Shown piece after piece: positions 35,059 through 44,105 of a DNA stretch of 64,000 bases (its first letter is position 1; every line of letters starts with the position of its first letter). Origin of the DNA: Acidobacteria bacterium AB60 (GTDB lineage Bacteria > Acidobacteriota > Terriglobia > Terriglobales > Acidobacteriaceae). Location: NCBI GenBank assembly GCA_008682415.1, contig VANK01000002.1, forward strand, positions 186,001 through 250,000, in the 5' to 3' direction. The notes under the pieces were generated by a model, which was not told the origin of the DNA, ran no database searches, and worked only from the letters and a program-made list of their open reading frames with translations. A program made the position numbers and the translations under genes.

Positions 35059-35568
35059 CTACTCCTCGCCCAGCTCGTAGGGGATGCCAAAGCGGCCTAT
35101 TTGAAAGAGTGGCTTATCGGCCGGAGGCCAGATATGCAGGCTCTCCACCACAGTGTGCGGCGGCAGCAGCCGCGCTTCCGTGGTGCCCACCAGCGCCCCC
35201 GTCGCGGCCACGTTGAAATGAACGGCCAGGGAGTCGCTCTTATGCGTATAGCCAAAAACATACTCTCCCGGTTTTAGAGCGACTCCGCCGATCTTGATTG
35301 GCGCCTGCACCACCAGGTAGTGGGAATACTTCCCTTCAGCCGAGTACCCCGCCGTGATCAGGATGACCCCGGCGATGTAGTGGCCGTGCCGGTCCACAAT
35401 GCCGGAAGCGGTGCGCATCTCGGTCTCGATATGCTCTTTCTCCACGGGAGCGCGCGCGGGCAACAGAGCGCCCAATTCCGTGTCGGTAGCCCGCCGCCAG
35501 GTATCTTTCTGCGCCCAGGCGGCGGTACTGCAAATTACGGAGAGAACTAGACAGATGATCGTCTTCAT
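35059..35568 (-). CDS. Secreted protein of unknown function, third gene of propeller-kinase operon
   Basis: A 169-residue protein with a clear signal peptide (MKTIICLVLSVICSTAAWAQ) that should be cleaved after AWA. The mature part is beta-rich (GVILITAGYSAEGKYSHYLVV, GGVALKPGEYVFGYTHK) and recalls small periplasmic DUF2911-like proteins, but I cannot assign a family. It starts 28 bases after the stop of the NarL-type regulator gene on the same strand, so it is probably co-transcribed with the kinase and regulator. Confidence 0.72.
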   Translation of the reverse strand: MKTIICLVLSVICSTAAWAQKDTWRRATDTELGALLPARAPVEKEHIETEMRTASGIVDRHGHYIAGVILITAGYSAEGKYSHYLVVQAPIKIGGVALKPGEYVFGYTHKSDSLAVHFNVAATGALVGTTEARLLPPHTVVESLHIWPPADKPLFQIGRFGIPYELGEE

Positions 35569-35596
35569 TCGGCGGAACCCATCGTCTTCCTGACCA

Positions 35597-36247
35597 TCAT
35601 GCCCTCGGCTTGCGTAAAGACTCGAGGGGTACGATGCCCCTCTGGATGGCCGCTGTGGCCGCCTGGGTGCGATCCGTAACTCCCAGCTTGCCGAGCAGGC
35701 TATTGATGTGCGTCTTTACCGTTGCCTCTGATATCTGCAACTCCGTTGCTATCTCTTTGTTGCTCTTTCCGTGCACAATCTGTTCCAGCACATCGAACTC
35801 GCGGGAGGTCAGCTCTTCTGTTCCCATGCGTTCCGCCAGGCGCTGCGCAATCGCCGGAGGAATATGCGACTTGCCTGCGTGTACCGCCCGAATGGTGGAA
35901 ATCAGCTCCTCGGTCGTCATGCCCTTCAGCAGATAAGCACGGGCCCCCGCCTGCAAAGCCCGGTAGATGTCTTCATCGCCGTCGTATGTAGTGAGCACCA
36001 CGAATCGCGCCGCCGGTGTCTCCATGCGGACGCGTTCAATCACCTCCACGCCTGTGAGCCGGGGCAGGCGTAGATCGATGAGCGTGACGTCGGGTTGATA
36101 CTTGCGGAAGTGTGCGATGGCCTCCACCCCGTCCGCGGCCTCTCCCACTACCTCGATACCGTCTACAACGTTCAGCAGCGCCACCAGCCCCTGACGCACC
36201 ACGTGGTGATCTTCCACGACCAGAACGCGAATCAAATCCTGTGTCAC
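35597..36247 (-). CDS. NarL/LuxR-family response regulator
   Basis: A 216-residue regulator. The receiver shows VVEDHH, the phospho-site VTLIDLRLPRLTG and LLKGM. The C-terminal LuxR helix-turn-helix is LTSREFDVLEQIVHGKSNKEIATEL followed by EATVKTHINSLLGKLG (quoted as separate segments of one domain). Its ATG overlaps the stop of the kinase gene by four bases (ATGA), so it is the cognate regulator of the propeller kinase. Confidence 0.92.
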   Translation of the reverse strand: MTQDLIRVLVVEDHHVVRQGLVALLNVVDGIEVVGEAADGVEAIAHFRKYQPDVTLIDLRLPRLTGVEVIERVRMETPAARFVVLTTYDGDEDIYRALQAGARAYLLKGMTTEELISTIRAVHAGKSHIPPAIAQRLAERMGTEELTSREFDVLEQIVHGKSNKEIATELQISEATVKTHINSLLGKLGVTDRTQAATAAIQRGIVPLESLRKPRA

Positions 36248-39120
36248 GACTGCTCCTTTTCCACTCTGGCCACCCCCGGGGCGGGAGCGCGCAGGCGCAC
36301 GGTTGTCCCCGCGCCTGAGGCGCTCACCACCTCAATCGTGCCGCCCACCCCGGCTGCCCGCTCGTGCATGCCCAAAAGTCCATAGTGGCCGGGCACGGCG
36401 TCGGTCTGCGACTCAAACCCGCGGCCGTCATCGCGCACTTCTAATGCGATCTCGCCCGGCCGGTACTCGAGTTGAACTGCAAGCTTTGTCGCGGCGGCGT
36501 GCTTCTTCACATTATGAATGGCCTCCTGGGCCACGCGCACGATTTCTCGCTCCGTGCCGGGCGGTAAGGGACGATACGCTCCGTAGATGCTGAACTGCGC
36601 CTCCAGTCCGTGTCCACCCGCCTGCTCCACCATTCGTCGCATGCGCACCGGGAGGGTGGTCTCCTCACTATCCTGCGAGCGCAGCGCCCAGATAGACTGC
36701 CGCGCGTCGGCCAGGCCCTCGCGCACAAATCCGCGCGTCTTGTCCAGGTGCTTGGCGGCCGCGTCCACCTTGTTGAGGCGCAGCAACTCACTTAACACTT
36801 CAAGCTGCAGGGAGATGCCGACGTATCCTTGCGCCAGCGTGTCGTGAATCTCCCGGGCAATCCGATTGCGCTCACCCAGCACCGCACGGAACTCACGCTC
36901 CGCGCGCAGCAGCCGCAGGCGCAGTGCCAGAAAGACCAAGGCCAACAGCGCCACTCCCAGCGCCACGTAGAACCAGATGGTTTGATAGAAGTGCGGCGCC
37001 AGCCGGAATTCGAGCGAAGCGCCCTCGAGATTCCAAACCCCGTCGTTGTTGGCGGCCTGGATACGGAAGGTGTAGGTTCCGGGGGGAATATTCGTGTAAT
37101 AGGCGGTCCGCCGCGCGCCAGCGTCGGTCCAATGATGGTCAAACCCCTCCAGCATGTAGCGGTAGCGCACCTTTTGCGGCGCCACAAAGCTCAGCCCGGC
37201 GTAGTCGAATTGAAAGTGATTGTGTCCCGCCGGAATCCGCAGCTCCGACCCGGCTTGCAGCAACTGGTCCGTATCATCCACCGCAAAGCGCTCCACCGCC
37301 GCAGGGGGAGCAACCGTGTTGACTGGAAAGTGCTGCGGATCAACTTCGACCAGGCCGCGAGGCGTTGCGAACCATAACTTGCCGTCGCGCCCCCGCCATG
37401 CCGAGGGGTGGCTGTTGCTGGCCGTCTCTCGGCTGCGCAATCCGTCGGCGGCGCCGAATTCGATCCAGTGCGCGCAATCGGGCGAAACCATCTTTCCCAT
37501 CGGGTGCTCGCAGTCGCAGCGCGCCAATCCGTTACCGGTCGCGAACCATAGATGGCCCTGGCCGTCGTCCAATATCGCGCGAACCGTCGTCGCGTTCAGG
37601 CCGCCTTCATTCACCGGCGTGAAGTGCTGCCCATCCCAAAGATTCCAGCCGTGGTCCTGAGTGCCCGCCAGCAACTGCCCGTCAGCCCGCGGGAGAATCG
37701 CCGTGATCACATTGCTGGAAAGCCCGTTCGCGACGGTGAAGTTGGTGATTTCGCCGTTTGCCAATCGCGCCAGCCCGGCCAGCGACGCGATCCAGAGAGT
37801 CCCGTGGGAATCGCGCGCCATCGCTCCGATCAGGTCGCTTCCAAGGCCATCCGCTGTTGTAAACGTCTGCATGCGCCCGTGCTCCAGGTCTCCGGGGCCC
37901 GTCCAATGGGTCAGGCCGCGGCGCGTGCCCACCCAGAGCGATCCATCGGAATCCGCCAGCAGAGAACGAATGAAGTCATCGGGCAAACCATCGGCCGAGG
38001 TGAAGGAAGAGACGGATCCGCGACGAATCCGGCTCAGGCCATCAGCCGTACCCACCCACAGATCACCATTCGGTGCGGCTGTCAGAGACAGCACCACATC
38101 GCTCAGCAGGCCATCGCGAACGCTCCAGGTGCGCGGAGGGACCCCGCGGCGCAATGCGGTCAGGCCGTTGCCGGAGGTGCCCACCCAGAGCGTTCCAGCC
38201 TTGTCTTCGACAATCGCGGAGGTGTTGTCGCTGGCGAGTCCGTCATGGGCTGTGAGGGTGTGAAATCGCTGGTCACGCAGAATCTGAAGTCCAGTGGATT
38301 CGGTGCCGACCCACAGATCCCCTTCGCGGTCCTCCATGATCGACAACACCGAGGCCGAAGCGAGGGGATCCGTGATCGGGAATCTCTCCAACCTCCCCGC
38401 GGCATAACGAGACAGGCCGCCATTCGTGCCGATCCAGAGAGATCCTTCTCGATCGGCGAAGAGCGCCTGGATACGCGTGCCGGGAAGCTCCTTCCCAACG
38501 TTGAACTCAAGCGATCCTTTGCCGCCACTCCCCAGCCGCACACGCGTCGCCGTAGCGTCTGCCCTCGAGCTGTTTGCCAGCTCTACGGAGAAGAGAGCAT
38601 TCGAGTTCGGGGAGTTCCCTGCAACGATGCGCTCGACGTGGTCCCCGCGTATTCCCAGGCTCCCGTTGTCCGTCTCGATCCGAATCGTGCCGTCGGTGAA
38701 TTCGTCCATCGCGAGGACCGAGTTCCCCGGCAATCCACTAGCTGTCGTGAATACCCTGATCGTACCGTTCTTCATGCGCACCAGGCCATCGCTCGTGCCG
38801 ATCCACAAGGAACCATCCTCAGCACCGATCAGGCACTGCACATCGTTGCCCGGCAGCGCGGGATGCGAGTGCTGATCGAAGATCGCGAAAGCGTTGCCGT
38901 CAAAGCGCACCAGTCCAACCTCAGTACCCAACCACAAAAACCCATCGCGCGTCTGTGCCAACGCCTGCACCGTGTTCTGCGGAAGGCCGTTCTCCGCCGC
39001 CCATCCCTGGCGTCCATAGTTCGCCAGCGGCGTAGTCGGCTCCAATCCAAAGCACAAAGCACCTACGGCCAACAGCGGACAGGCGACAAAGGTAACGACC
39101 CATCTGCGAACAAACACCAT
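36244..39120 (-). CDS. Beta-propeller sensor histidine kinase (Reg_prop/Y_Y_Y/HisKA_3)
   Basis: About 958 residues from ATG 39120, which has GGAGGAG upstream. A signal or anchor helix (about 5-22) is followed by about twelve visible propeller repeats of the form DGxLWIGTxxGLxRx, together building two periplasmic seven-bladed propellers. Then come a Y_Y_Y domain (RYRMLEGFDHHWTDAG through PPGTYTFRIQAAN), one membrane helix (WFYVALGVALLALVFLAL), a HisKA_3 dimerisation domain with the phospho-histidine in REIHDTLAQG (near residue 759) and an ATPase domain (RDDGRGF, GLLGMHERA). Related proteins often sense sugars or oligosaccharides in the periplasm. The frame is open to 39324, but the extension is unlikely. 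Confidence 0.9.
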   Translation of the reverse strand: MVFVRRWVVTFVACPLLAVGALCFGLEPTTPLANYGRQGWAAENGLPQNTVQALAQTRDGFLWLGTEVGLVRFDGNAFAIFDQHSHPALPGNDVQCLIGAEDGSLWIGTSDGLVRMKNGTIRVFTTASGLPGNSVLAMDEFTDGTIRIETDNGSLGIRGDHVERIVAGNSPNSNALFSVELANSSRADATATRVRLGSGGKGSLEFNVGKELPGTRIQALFADREGSLWIGTNGGLSRYAAGRLERFPITDPLASASVLSIMEDREGDLWVGTESTGLQILRDQRFHTLTAHDGLASDNTSAIVEDKAGTLWVGTSGNGLTALRRGVPPRTWSVRDGLLSDVVLSLTAAPNGDLWVGTADGLSRIRRGSVSSFTSADGLPDDFIRSLLADSDGSLWVGTRRGLTHWTGPGDLEHGRMQTFTTADGLGSDLIGAMARDSHGTLWIASLAGLARLANGEITNFTVANGLSSNVITAILPRADGQLLAGTQDHGWNLWDGQHFTPVNEGGLNATTVRAILDDGQGHLWFATGNGLARCDCEHPMGKMVSPDCAHWIEFGAADGLRSRETASNSHPSAWRGRDGKLWFATPRGLVEVDPQHFPVNTVAPPAAVERFAVDDTDQLLQAGSELRIPAGHNHFQFDYAGLSFVAPQKVRYRYMLEGFDHHWTDAGARRTAYYTNIPPGTYTFRIQAANNDGVWNLEGASLEFRLAPHFYQTIWFYVALGVALLALVFLALRLRLLRAEREFRAVLGERNRIAREIHDTLAQGYVGISLQLEVLSELLRLNKVDAAAKHLDKTRGFVREGLADARQSIWALRSQDSEETTLPVRMRRMVEQAGGHGLEAQFSIYGAYRPLPPGTEREIVRVAQEAIHNVKKHAAATKLAVQLEYRPGEIALEVRDDGRGFESQTDAVPGHYGLLGMHERAAGVGGTIEVVSASGAGTTVRLRAPAPGVARVEKEQS

Positions 39121-39567
39121 GCTCGCCGCTCCTCCGTCGAGGAAACGAGCGGTTTGGCGGACTGCATGCTTCGGCATGGTCACGTTACCCTGCTGCATCG
39201 AAAATGGTGCGTTCCTTGCGCCCTTCAACAGTAAAGCACCAGCGTCCGTGCAGGCAGTGGCTGCGCGACTGTGCTGCGCGACAGCAGACAATCCCTCACT
39301 TAAGTACCCAGAATCGGACAGCACACCCCCGAATCAGGTCATCCGTTGGATGGAGCCCTGGGTCACTCCATCGGCCCACGACACTACACCTTTGCGGGAA
39401 TATGCTTCTATTCGTCTCCTGAATACCCTCTACATCATTGGGTGTTGTTTTTCGGGTGGCGCCTCGAATGGCCGCCACCCGATTCCTTTTTCAGGCGGAA
39501 TCCTCCCCTCTCCCCGCGGCACCTCGTCTCCGAAATAGCTCCGCCGCCGTGCTACGCTCGATTGCGC
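39121..39567. other. Divergent spacer between propeller kinase and crotonase genes
   Basis: 447 bases with no supported gene. The crotonase frame is open from 39346, but without a ribosome site. The spacer contains a terminator-like hairpin at 39453-39490 on the plus strand although no plus-strand gene ends before it, which suggests a leader attenuator or a small RNA. Confidence 0.5.
39453..39490 (+). terminator. Orphan terminator-like hairpin upstream of crotonase
   Basis: CGGGTGGCG (39453-39461) pairs perfectly with CGCCACCCG (39473-39481) around an 11-base loop, followed by ATTCCTTTTT. On the minus strand the following bases are A-rich, so it acts only on plus-strand transcripts. It ends about 78 bases before the crotonase ATG. 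Confidence 0.6.
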
Positions 39568-40344
39568 ATGGAAACCTTCCTCCTGGACGCGCGCCCTCCC
39601 TTAGCGATCATCACGCTCAATCGCCCCAAGGTTCTCAACGCGCTGAACGCCGCCACGTTTGCGGACCTGGATGCGGCTCTGGACAGGCTCGCCGCCGACC
39701 CCGCGGTCCGTGTCCTCCTGCTTGCAGGATCTGGCGAGCGCGCCTTCGCCGCGGGTGCTGACATCGCCGAGTTGGAGGCAGTCGCCGCGAGCGATGGCGC
39801 CGACTTCTCGTTACGCGGTCAACGCGTCTTCCGGAAACTTGAAACGCTCGGCAAGCCGGTGATCGCCTGCATCCGCGGCTTTGCCTTGGGCGGGGGCTGC
39901 GAATTGGCCATGGCCTGCTCCTTCCGCATTGCGGCTGAGGATGCAAAATTGGGCCAGCCGGAGGTGAAGCTCGGCGTGATCCCCGGCTATGGCGGGACGC
40001 AGAGACTGCCAAGGCTGGTGGGCCGCGGAGCAGCGCTCCGGCTGCTGCTGACCGGAGAGATCATTGGAGCTGCAGAGGCGTTGCGGATCGGTCTCGTCGA
40101 TGAAGTCGTTCCTGCTACCGAACTCATGAACCGAGCCGAAAATCTCGCGCTGAATATCGCCGCCCAGGCGCCCCTTGCCATCACCGAGACCTTGCGCATC
40201 GTCGATGAAGGACTGAATCAGCCCCTGGATCTTGCGCTGCGGCTTGAGTCGGAGCGCTTCGGCAGCCTCTGTGCCACCGCCGATAAGGCCGAGGGCGCCA
40301 AAGCATTTCTGGAAAAGCGTACGCCCCTTTGGAGGGGCCAATAA
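39568..40344 (+). CDS. Enoyl-CoA hydratase/isomerase family protein (crotonase)
   Basis: A 258-residue crotonase. The oxyanion-hole segment ERAFAAGADIAEL and both catalytic glutamates of true enoyl-CoA hydratases are present: Glu112 in GGGCELAMAC and Glu132 in LGQPEVKLGVIPGYGGTQRL. It should hydrate trans-2-enoyl-CoA in fatty-acid or amino-acid breakdown; the exact chain length is unknown. No other beta-oxidation gene is adjacent. The ATG at 39568 gives the standard N-terminus. It is convergent with the DUF503 gene. Confidence 0.88.
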   Translation: METFLLDARPPLAIITLNRPKVLNALNAATFADLDAALDRLAADPAVRVLLLAGSGERAFAAGADIAELEAVAASDGADFSLRGQRVFRKLETLGKPVIACIRGFALGGGCELAMACSFRIAAEDAKLGQPEVKLGVIPGYGGTQRLPRLVGRGAALRLLLTGEIIGAAEALRIGLVDEVVPATELMNRAENLALNIAAQAPLAITETLRIVDEGLNQPLDLALRLESERFGSLCATADKAEGAKAFLEKRTPLWRGQ

Positions 40345-40358
40345 TCGCCGGCGCGCGA

Positions 40359-40655
40359 TCAGGACTCCACATACTCCCAGAACGCGTCCGCCAGCTCCGC
40401 CCCATTCTCGTTGAGGATGCGGCGCGCCGCCCGCTCCACCTCCTCGACTAGCCCATGCAGGTAATCGCGAGAGCGTGATATAGCGACGACCCCGATCGTC
40501 GCCGATTGCCAGGTGACCGCCTCATCCATCTCCGCAACCGAAATGTTGAAGCCCTGGCGCAACTGGTCCTTCAGCGAACGAACGACCTGGCGCCGGTCCT
40601 TCAGGGAATGAGCGTGCTCGATCCGTATCTCGAGGGTGAGTTGGGCGACAGGCAT
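40359..40655 (-). CDS. DUF503 (YlxP-like) protein
   Basis: A 98-residue protein typical of DUF503: LTLEIRIEHAHSLKDRRQVV at the start, then SVAEMDEAVTWQSATIGVV. Family members occur near ribosome-maturation genes in many bacteria, but their function is not settled. The ATG at 40655 matches the family start; the frame is open to 40703. It lies downstream of thrS on the same strand after a 187-base gap. Confidence 0.85.
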   Translation of the reverse strand: MPVAQLTLEIRIEHAHSLKDRRQVVRSLKDQLRQGFNISVAEMDEAVTWQSATIGVVAISRSRDYLHGLVEEVERAARRILNENGAELADAFWEYVES

Positions 40656-40842
40656 GACGCAATTTGGCAGAGCCAGTGTACGCCTGGCCAGTAGCGATGG
40701 CATGCGATTCTTTCACATCTTGTCCAGCTCGGTGAAGAGTCGGATCATTGGCGAGATATGCTTCGACCCCGACAGGCTTCTTGTACGCCAGCTGGTTGGC
40801 GATGACCGAAGTATCCTCCGGTTCGGAGGGGTTGACAATTCG

Positions 40843-42876
40843 CTAGAGTTCCAGCGACTGGCTCTCCACCAACGCCTTGGCTTTGGCAACAAACTCTGCC
40901 AGCAGCATCGATCCCTGATCGCCCTTGCCGCGGGTGCGCACACTCACAGCGCCGGCCGCTTCCTCCTTGTCTCCGAAGACAAGAATGTAGGGCGTCTTCT
41001 GGTTGGCGAAGTCGCGGATCTTGGCGTTCATCTTCTCGTTGCGCAGATCTGTCTCGATGCGCAATCCCGCCCCCCGCAGCTCCGTCTCCACTTTCTTGGC
41101 ATAGTTCGCATGCCGCTCGCTGATGGGCACCAGTCCAACCTGCACCGGGGAAAGCCACAGCGGGAAGGCGCCGGCATAATGCTCGATGAGATACGAGACC
41201 ATCCGCTCCATCGTGCTGATCACGCCGCGGTGAATCATGACCGGGCGGTGCCGCTCCCCGTCCGCGCCGGTGTACTCCAGTCCGAACTGGTTGGGCAGAT
41301 GAAAGTCCACCTGAATCGTTGCGTAGGTCTCCTCATGACCCATGACATCGGCCAGCTGGATGTCGAGCTTCGGCCCGTAGAACGCGGCTTCCCCCTTGCC
41401 CTCTTTGTACTTGAGGCCCAGGCTGTCCAGAGCGTCGCGCAGCACGCCCTCACCGAGTTCCCACATGGCGTCGTTGTCGACGTATTTTTCCTTGTTGGCG
41501 GGGTCTCGCAAAGAAAGCCGGTAGCTGTAGTTGGTGATACCCAGCGCCTTATACGCCCTCTCCACCAGCTTCATCACGTTGGAGAACTCTTCCTTGATCT
41601 GCTCCGGCGCCACAAAGATGTGCGCATCATTCAGCGTCATGCACCGCACCCGGCTCAGCCCGCTCAGCGCGCCCGAGCGCTCATAGCGATACATGGTGCC
41701 AAGTTCCGCGAGCTTAACGGGCAGGTCCCGATAGCTGCGTAGCTTGGACTCGTAGATGAGGATATGGTGCGGGCAGTTCATGGGGCGCAGCACCATCTGC
41801 TCCGTTTCCAGGTCCATCGGCGGGAACATATCCTCGTGGTAATGCGCCCAGTGTCCGCTGCGTTTGTACAAATCCACCTTGGCGAGCGCGGGCGTGTACA
41901 CGTGTTCGTATCCGTCCTTGCGCTCCAGGTCGAGGATGAACTCCTCCAGCAGACGCCGGATCGTGGCGCCCTTCGGCAGCCATAGCGGCAGGCCCGCGCC
42001 CACTTCTTCGCTCACGCGAAACAGCTCAAGATCCTTCCCCAGGCGCCGATGGTCGCGGCGTTTGGCGTCTTCCAGGCGCTCGAGGTACGCGTCCAGATCC
42101 TTCTGAGAGAAAAACGCGGTGCCGTAGATGCGTTGCAGTTGCGGATTCTTTTCATCACCCAGCCAATAAGCACCGGAGATGCTCATCACCTTCACAGCCT
42201 TCACGCGGCCCGTCGAGGGCACATGCGGCCCGCGGCAGAAGTCCACAAACTTGCCGTTCCGGTAAAAACTTACCTGTGCGCCCGGCTCCGTGAAGCGCGT
42301 CACGAAGTGCGTCTTCATGAAGTCGCCATCCCGGCTGAACTCATCGAGCGCCTGCTCCCGAGGCTGATACTCGCGCACGAACTTCTCGTCGCGCGCCACT
42401 ACCTCCGCCATCTTCTTCTCGATAGCCGCCAGGTCCTCCGGTGTAAACGGCTTCTCCCGATAGAAGTCGTAGAAGAACCCGGCATCCGTGGCCGGACCAT
42501 GGCCCAGCTTGGTCTCCGGAAACAGTTCAAGCACTGCCGTCGCCAGCACGTGGGCCGCTGAGTGCCGCACCACCTTCAGGGCTTCAACGTCCCTCTCCGT
42601 GACCAGCTCCAGCTTCGCGTCCTCCTGCAAGGGCGTCGACAGATCCACCAGCCTTGGAGCCGACTTGTCTTCGGCGGTATACATCGCCGCCTCTCCTTCT
42701 GCTTGCTTCACCCCATCGGCTGCCGCCGCAGCAGTCAGGGGAGTAAGGCGCGCCACCACCGAAGCGGCCGCCAGCCGCGGAGAGATGGAGTTGGCAATCT
42801 CGAAAGGCGTTGTCCCGGCAGGAACTTCCTTAACGGCTCCGTCGGGCAGATGGATGGCGATCGTCGGCTTGCTCAT
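40843..42876 (-). CDS. thrS: Threonyl-tRNA synthetase
   Basis: A 677-residue class II synthetase that charges tRNA-Thr. Domains in order: TGS (about 1-60, IAIHLPDGAVKEVPAG), the editing/second-additional domain (HSAAHVLATAVLELFP, with a GFFYDF segment), the catalytic core with zinc ligands in RPMNCPHHILIY and motif 2 RYERSGALSGLSRVR, motif 3 in MIHRGVISTMERM, and the C-terminal anticodon-binding domain. ATG 42876 begins the TGS domain directly; a GTG at 42936 would add 20 residues. The gene is divergent from tspO. Confidence 0.95.
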   Translation of the reverse strand: MSKPTIAIHLPDGAVKEVPAGTTPFEIANSISPRLAAASVVARLTPLTAAAAADGVKQAEGEAAMYTAEDKSAPRLVDLSTPLQEDAKLELVTERDVEALKVVRHSAAHVLATAVLELFPETKLGHGPATDAGFFYDFYREKPFTPEDLAAIEKKMAEVVARDEKFVREYQPREQALDEFSRDGDFMKTHFVTRFTEPGAQVSFYRNGKFVDFCRGPHVPSTGRVKAVKVMSISGAYWLGDEKNPQLQRIYGTAFFSQKDLDAYLERLEDAKRRDHRRLGKDLELFRVSEEVGAGLPLWLPKGATIRRLLEEFILDLERKDGYEHVYTPALAKVDLYKRSGHWAHYHEDMFPPMDLETEQMVLRPMNCPHHILIYESKLRSYRDLPVKLAELGTMYRYERSGALSGLSRVRCMTLNDAHIFVAPEQIKEEFSNVMKLVERAYKALGITNYSYRLSLRDPANKEKYVDNDAMWELGEGVLRDALDSLGLKYKEGKGEAAFYGPKLDIQLADVMGHEETYATIQVDFHLPNQFGLEYTGADGERHRPVMIHRGVISTMERMVSYLIEHYAGAFPLWLSPVQVGLVPISERHANYAKKVETELRGAGLRIETDLRNEKMNAKIRDFANQKTPYILVFGDKEEAAGAVSVRTRGKGDQGSMLLAEFVAKAKALVESQSLEL

Positions 42877-43018
42877 GGGATCAATAATTTCCGCTTGGAT
42901 TTTCAGCGCTTCAATCTGCGCAGGCGATTCCTTCACAGGATAGTTGCCTGCGCCGCTCGCCGTCGAGGAACATGGCCTATGGGTCGCAATCTCCGTCAGG
43001 GATTTTGAAAGAACCCGA

Positions 43019-43489
43019 ATGTGTATCGCCTCGCTTGTCCTCTGGATCCTGGTGTGTCAGTCAGTCGGGGTTCTCGGCGGCTTTTGGACGGCTGCCGAGA
43101 TTCCCGGCTGGTACCGCGGCCTTACTAAACCGACCTTCAATCCGCCCAACTGGATCTTCGGGCCGGTCTGGACCACGCTTTATCTGCTGATGGCCATCTC
43201 GGCCTGGAAGATCACCGGCGCGGCTCCCTCCCGGGAACGCACGCTCGCGCTCACCCTCTTCGCGGCACAGCTGCTTCTGAATCTCGCCTGGAGTTGGATC
43301 TTCTTCCGGGAACACGCCATCCGCGCTGCCTTCGCGGAGATTCTCTGCATGTGGCTGGCAATTGGCGCGACCACTCTTCTCTTCGCACAGATCTCAACCA
43401 CGGCCGCGTGGCTGATGGCGCCCTATTGGGCTTGGGTATCCTTTGCATCGCTACTGAATGCGGCCATCGTCCGGCTCAATCCTGCTTAA
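43019..43489 (+). CDS. TspO/MBR family membrane protein
   Basis: A 156-residue integral membrane protein with five hydrophobic segments and the family motif WYRGLTKPTFNPPNWIFGPVW. LNLAWSWIFF is also typical. TspO proteins bind tetrapyrroles such as protoporphyrin and affect stress responses; some degrade porphyrins. The ATG at 43019 gives the normal TspO length; the longer frame from 42944 is unlikely. Its 3' end overlaps the convergent methyltransferase gene by 14 bases. Confidence 0.9.
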   Translation: MCIASLVLWILVCQSVGVLGGFWTAAEIPGWYRGLTKPTFNPPNWIFGPVWTTLYLLMAISAWKITGAAPSRERTLALTLFAAQLLLNLAWSWIFFREHAIRAAFAEILCMWLAIGATTLLFAQISTTAAWLMAPYWAWVSFASLLNAAIVRLNPA

Positions 43490-44081
43490 GCTTGCGTGCA
43501 AAGTAGTAGAAGTTGTCTCCGGCGCTCAGCAACGTCCCGGTCAGCTCCAGGCCATCCGCAGCCATCGCCTCTTTGTAAGCCTCGTAGCCGAGCGACAGCG
43601 ACAGCTGCTGCGTCATCGCGTCATTCCAGCTGCAGATCGGCTGCGGCGCGGTAAAGCAGAAGCTGCCGCCCGGCTTCAACGCTCCTGCAACTTTGGAGAG
43701 AAGGCGTCGCTGGGTTCCCTCATCGAGCAGGAAGAACAGCCCCCAGGAAACGATGCCGTCGAAGCTGCGGCCGAAGAAGGTGGAGTCCTCCGCCGCTGCG
43801 CACTCCACGGGAGCATCTGGAAAGTTGCGCCGAAACGCCGCCACCATCGAGGGGGAGGCGTCCACCCCGAAGACCTCTAATCCACGCTCGATCAGCACCT
43901 GGCTGATGGGCAGCCCGGTGCCGCACCCCACATCCAGAACGGATCCTCCCCCAGGCAGGCCGCGCGACCACTCGGCCACTTCGATAGCGCCCACGCCACG
44001 GCCCTTGGAGTTGCTGCCCCGTCCGGCGATGTAGCGCGGCGCAATCCCTTCATAGCCGCGCGATTTGTCCGGTTCGCCCAA
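43476..44081 (-). CDS. Class I SAM-dependent methyltransferase
   Basis: A 201-residue methyltransferase with motif I VLDVGCGTG, an acidic residue in VFGVDASPSM binding the SAM ribose, and FDGIVSWGLFFLL. The substrate is not recognisable. The frame starts at a TTG (44081) with only a weak ribosome site, so the true start is uncertain. It follows the Ku gene on the same strand after 24 bases and may be co-transcribed. Confidence 0.82.
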   Translation of the reverse strand: MGEPDKSRGYEGIAPRYIAGRGSNSKGRGVGAIEVAEWSRGLPGGGSVLDVGCGTGLPISQVLIERGLEVFGVDASPSMVAAFRRNFPDAPVECAAAEDSTFFGRSFDGIVSWGLFFLLDEGTQRRLLSKVAGALKPGGSFCFTAPQPICSWNDAMTQQLSLSLGYEAYKEAMAADGLELTGTLLSAGDNFYYFARKLKQD

Positions 44082-44105
44082 GGTTCTTCGGAGCGCGTCT
44101 GCCGG

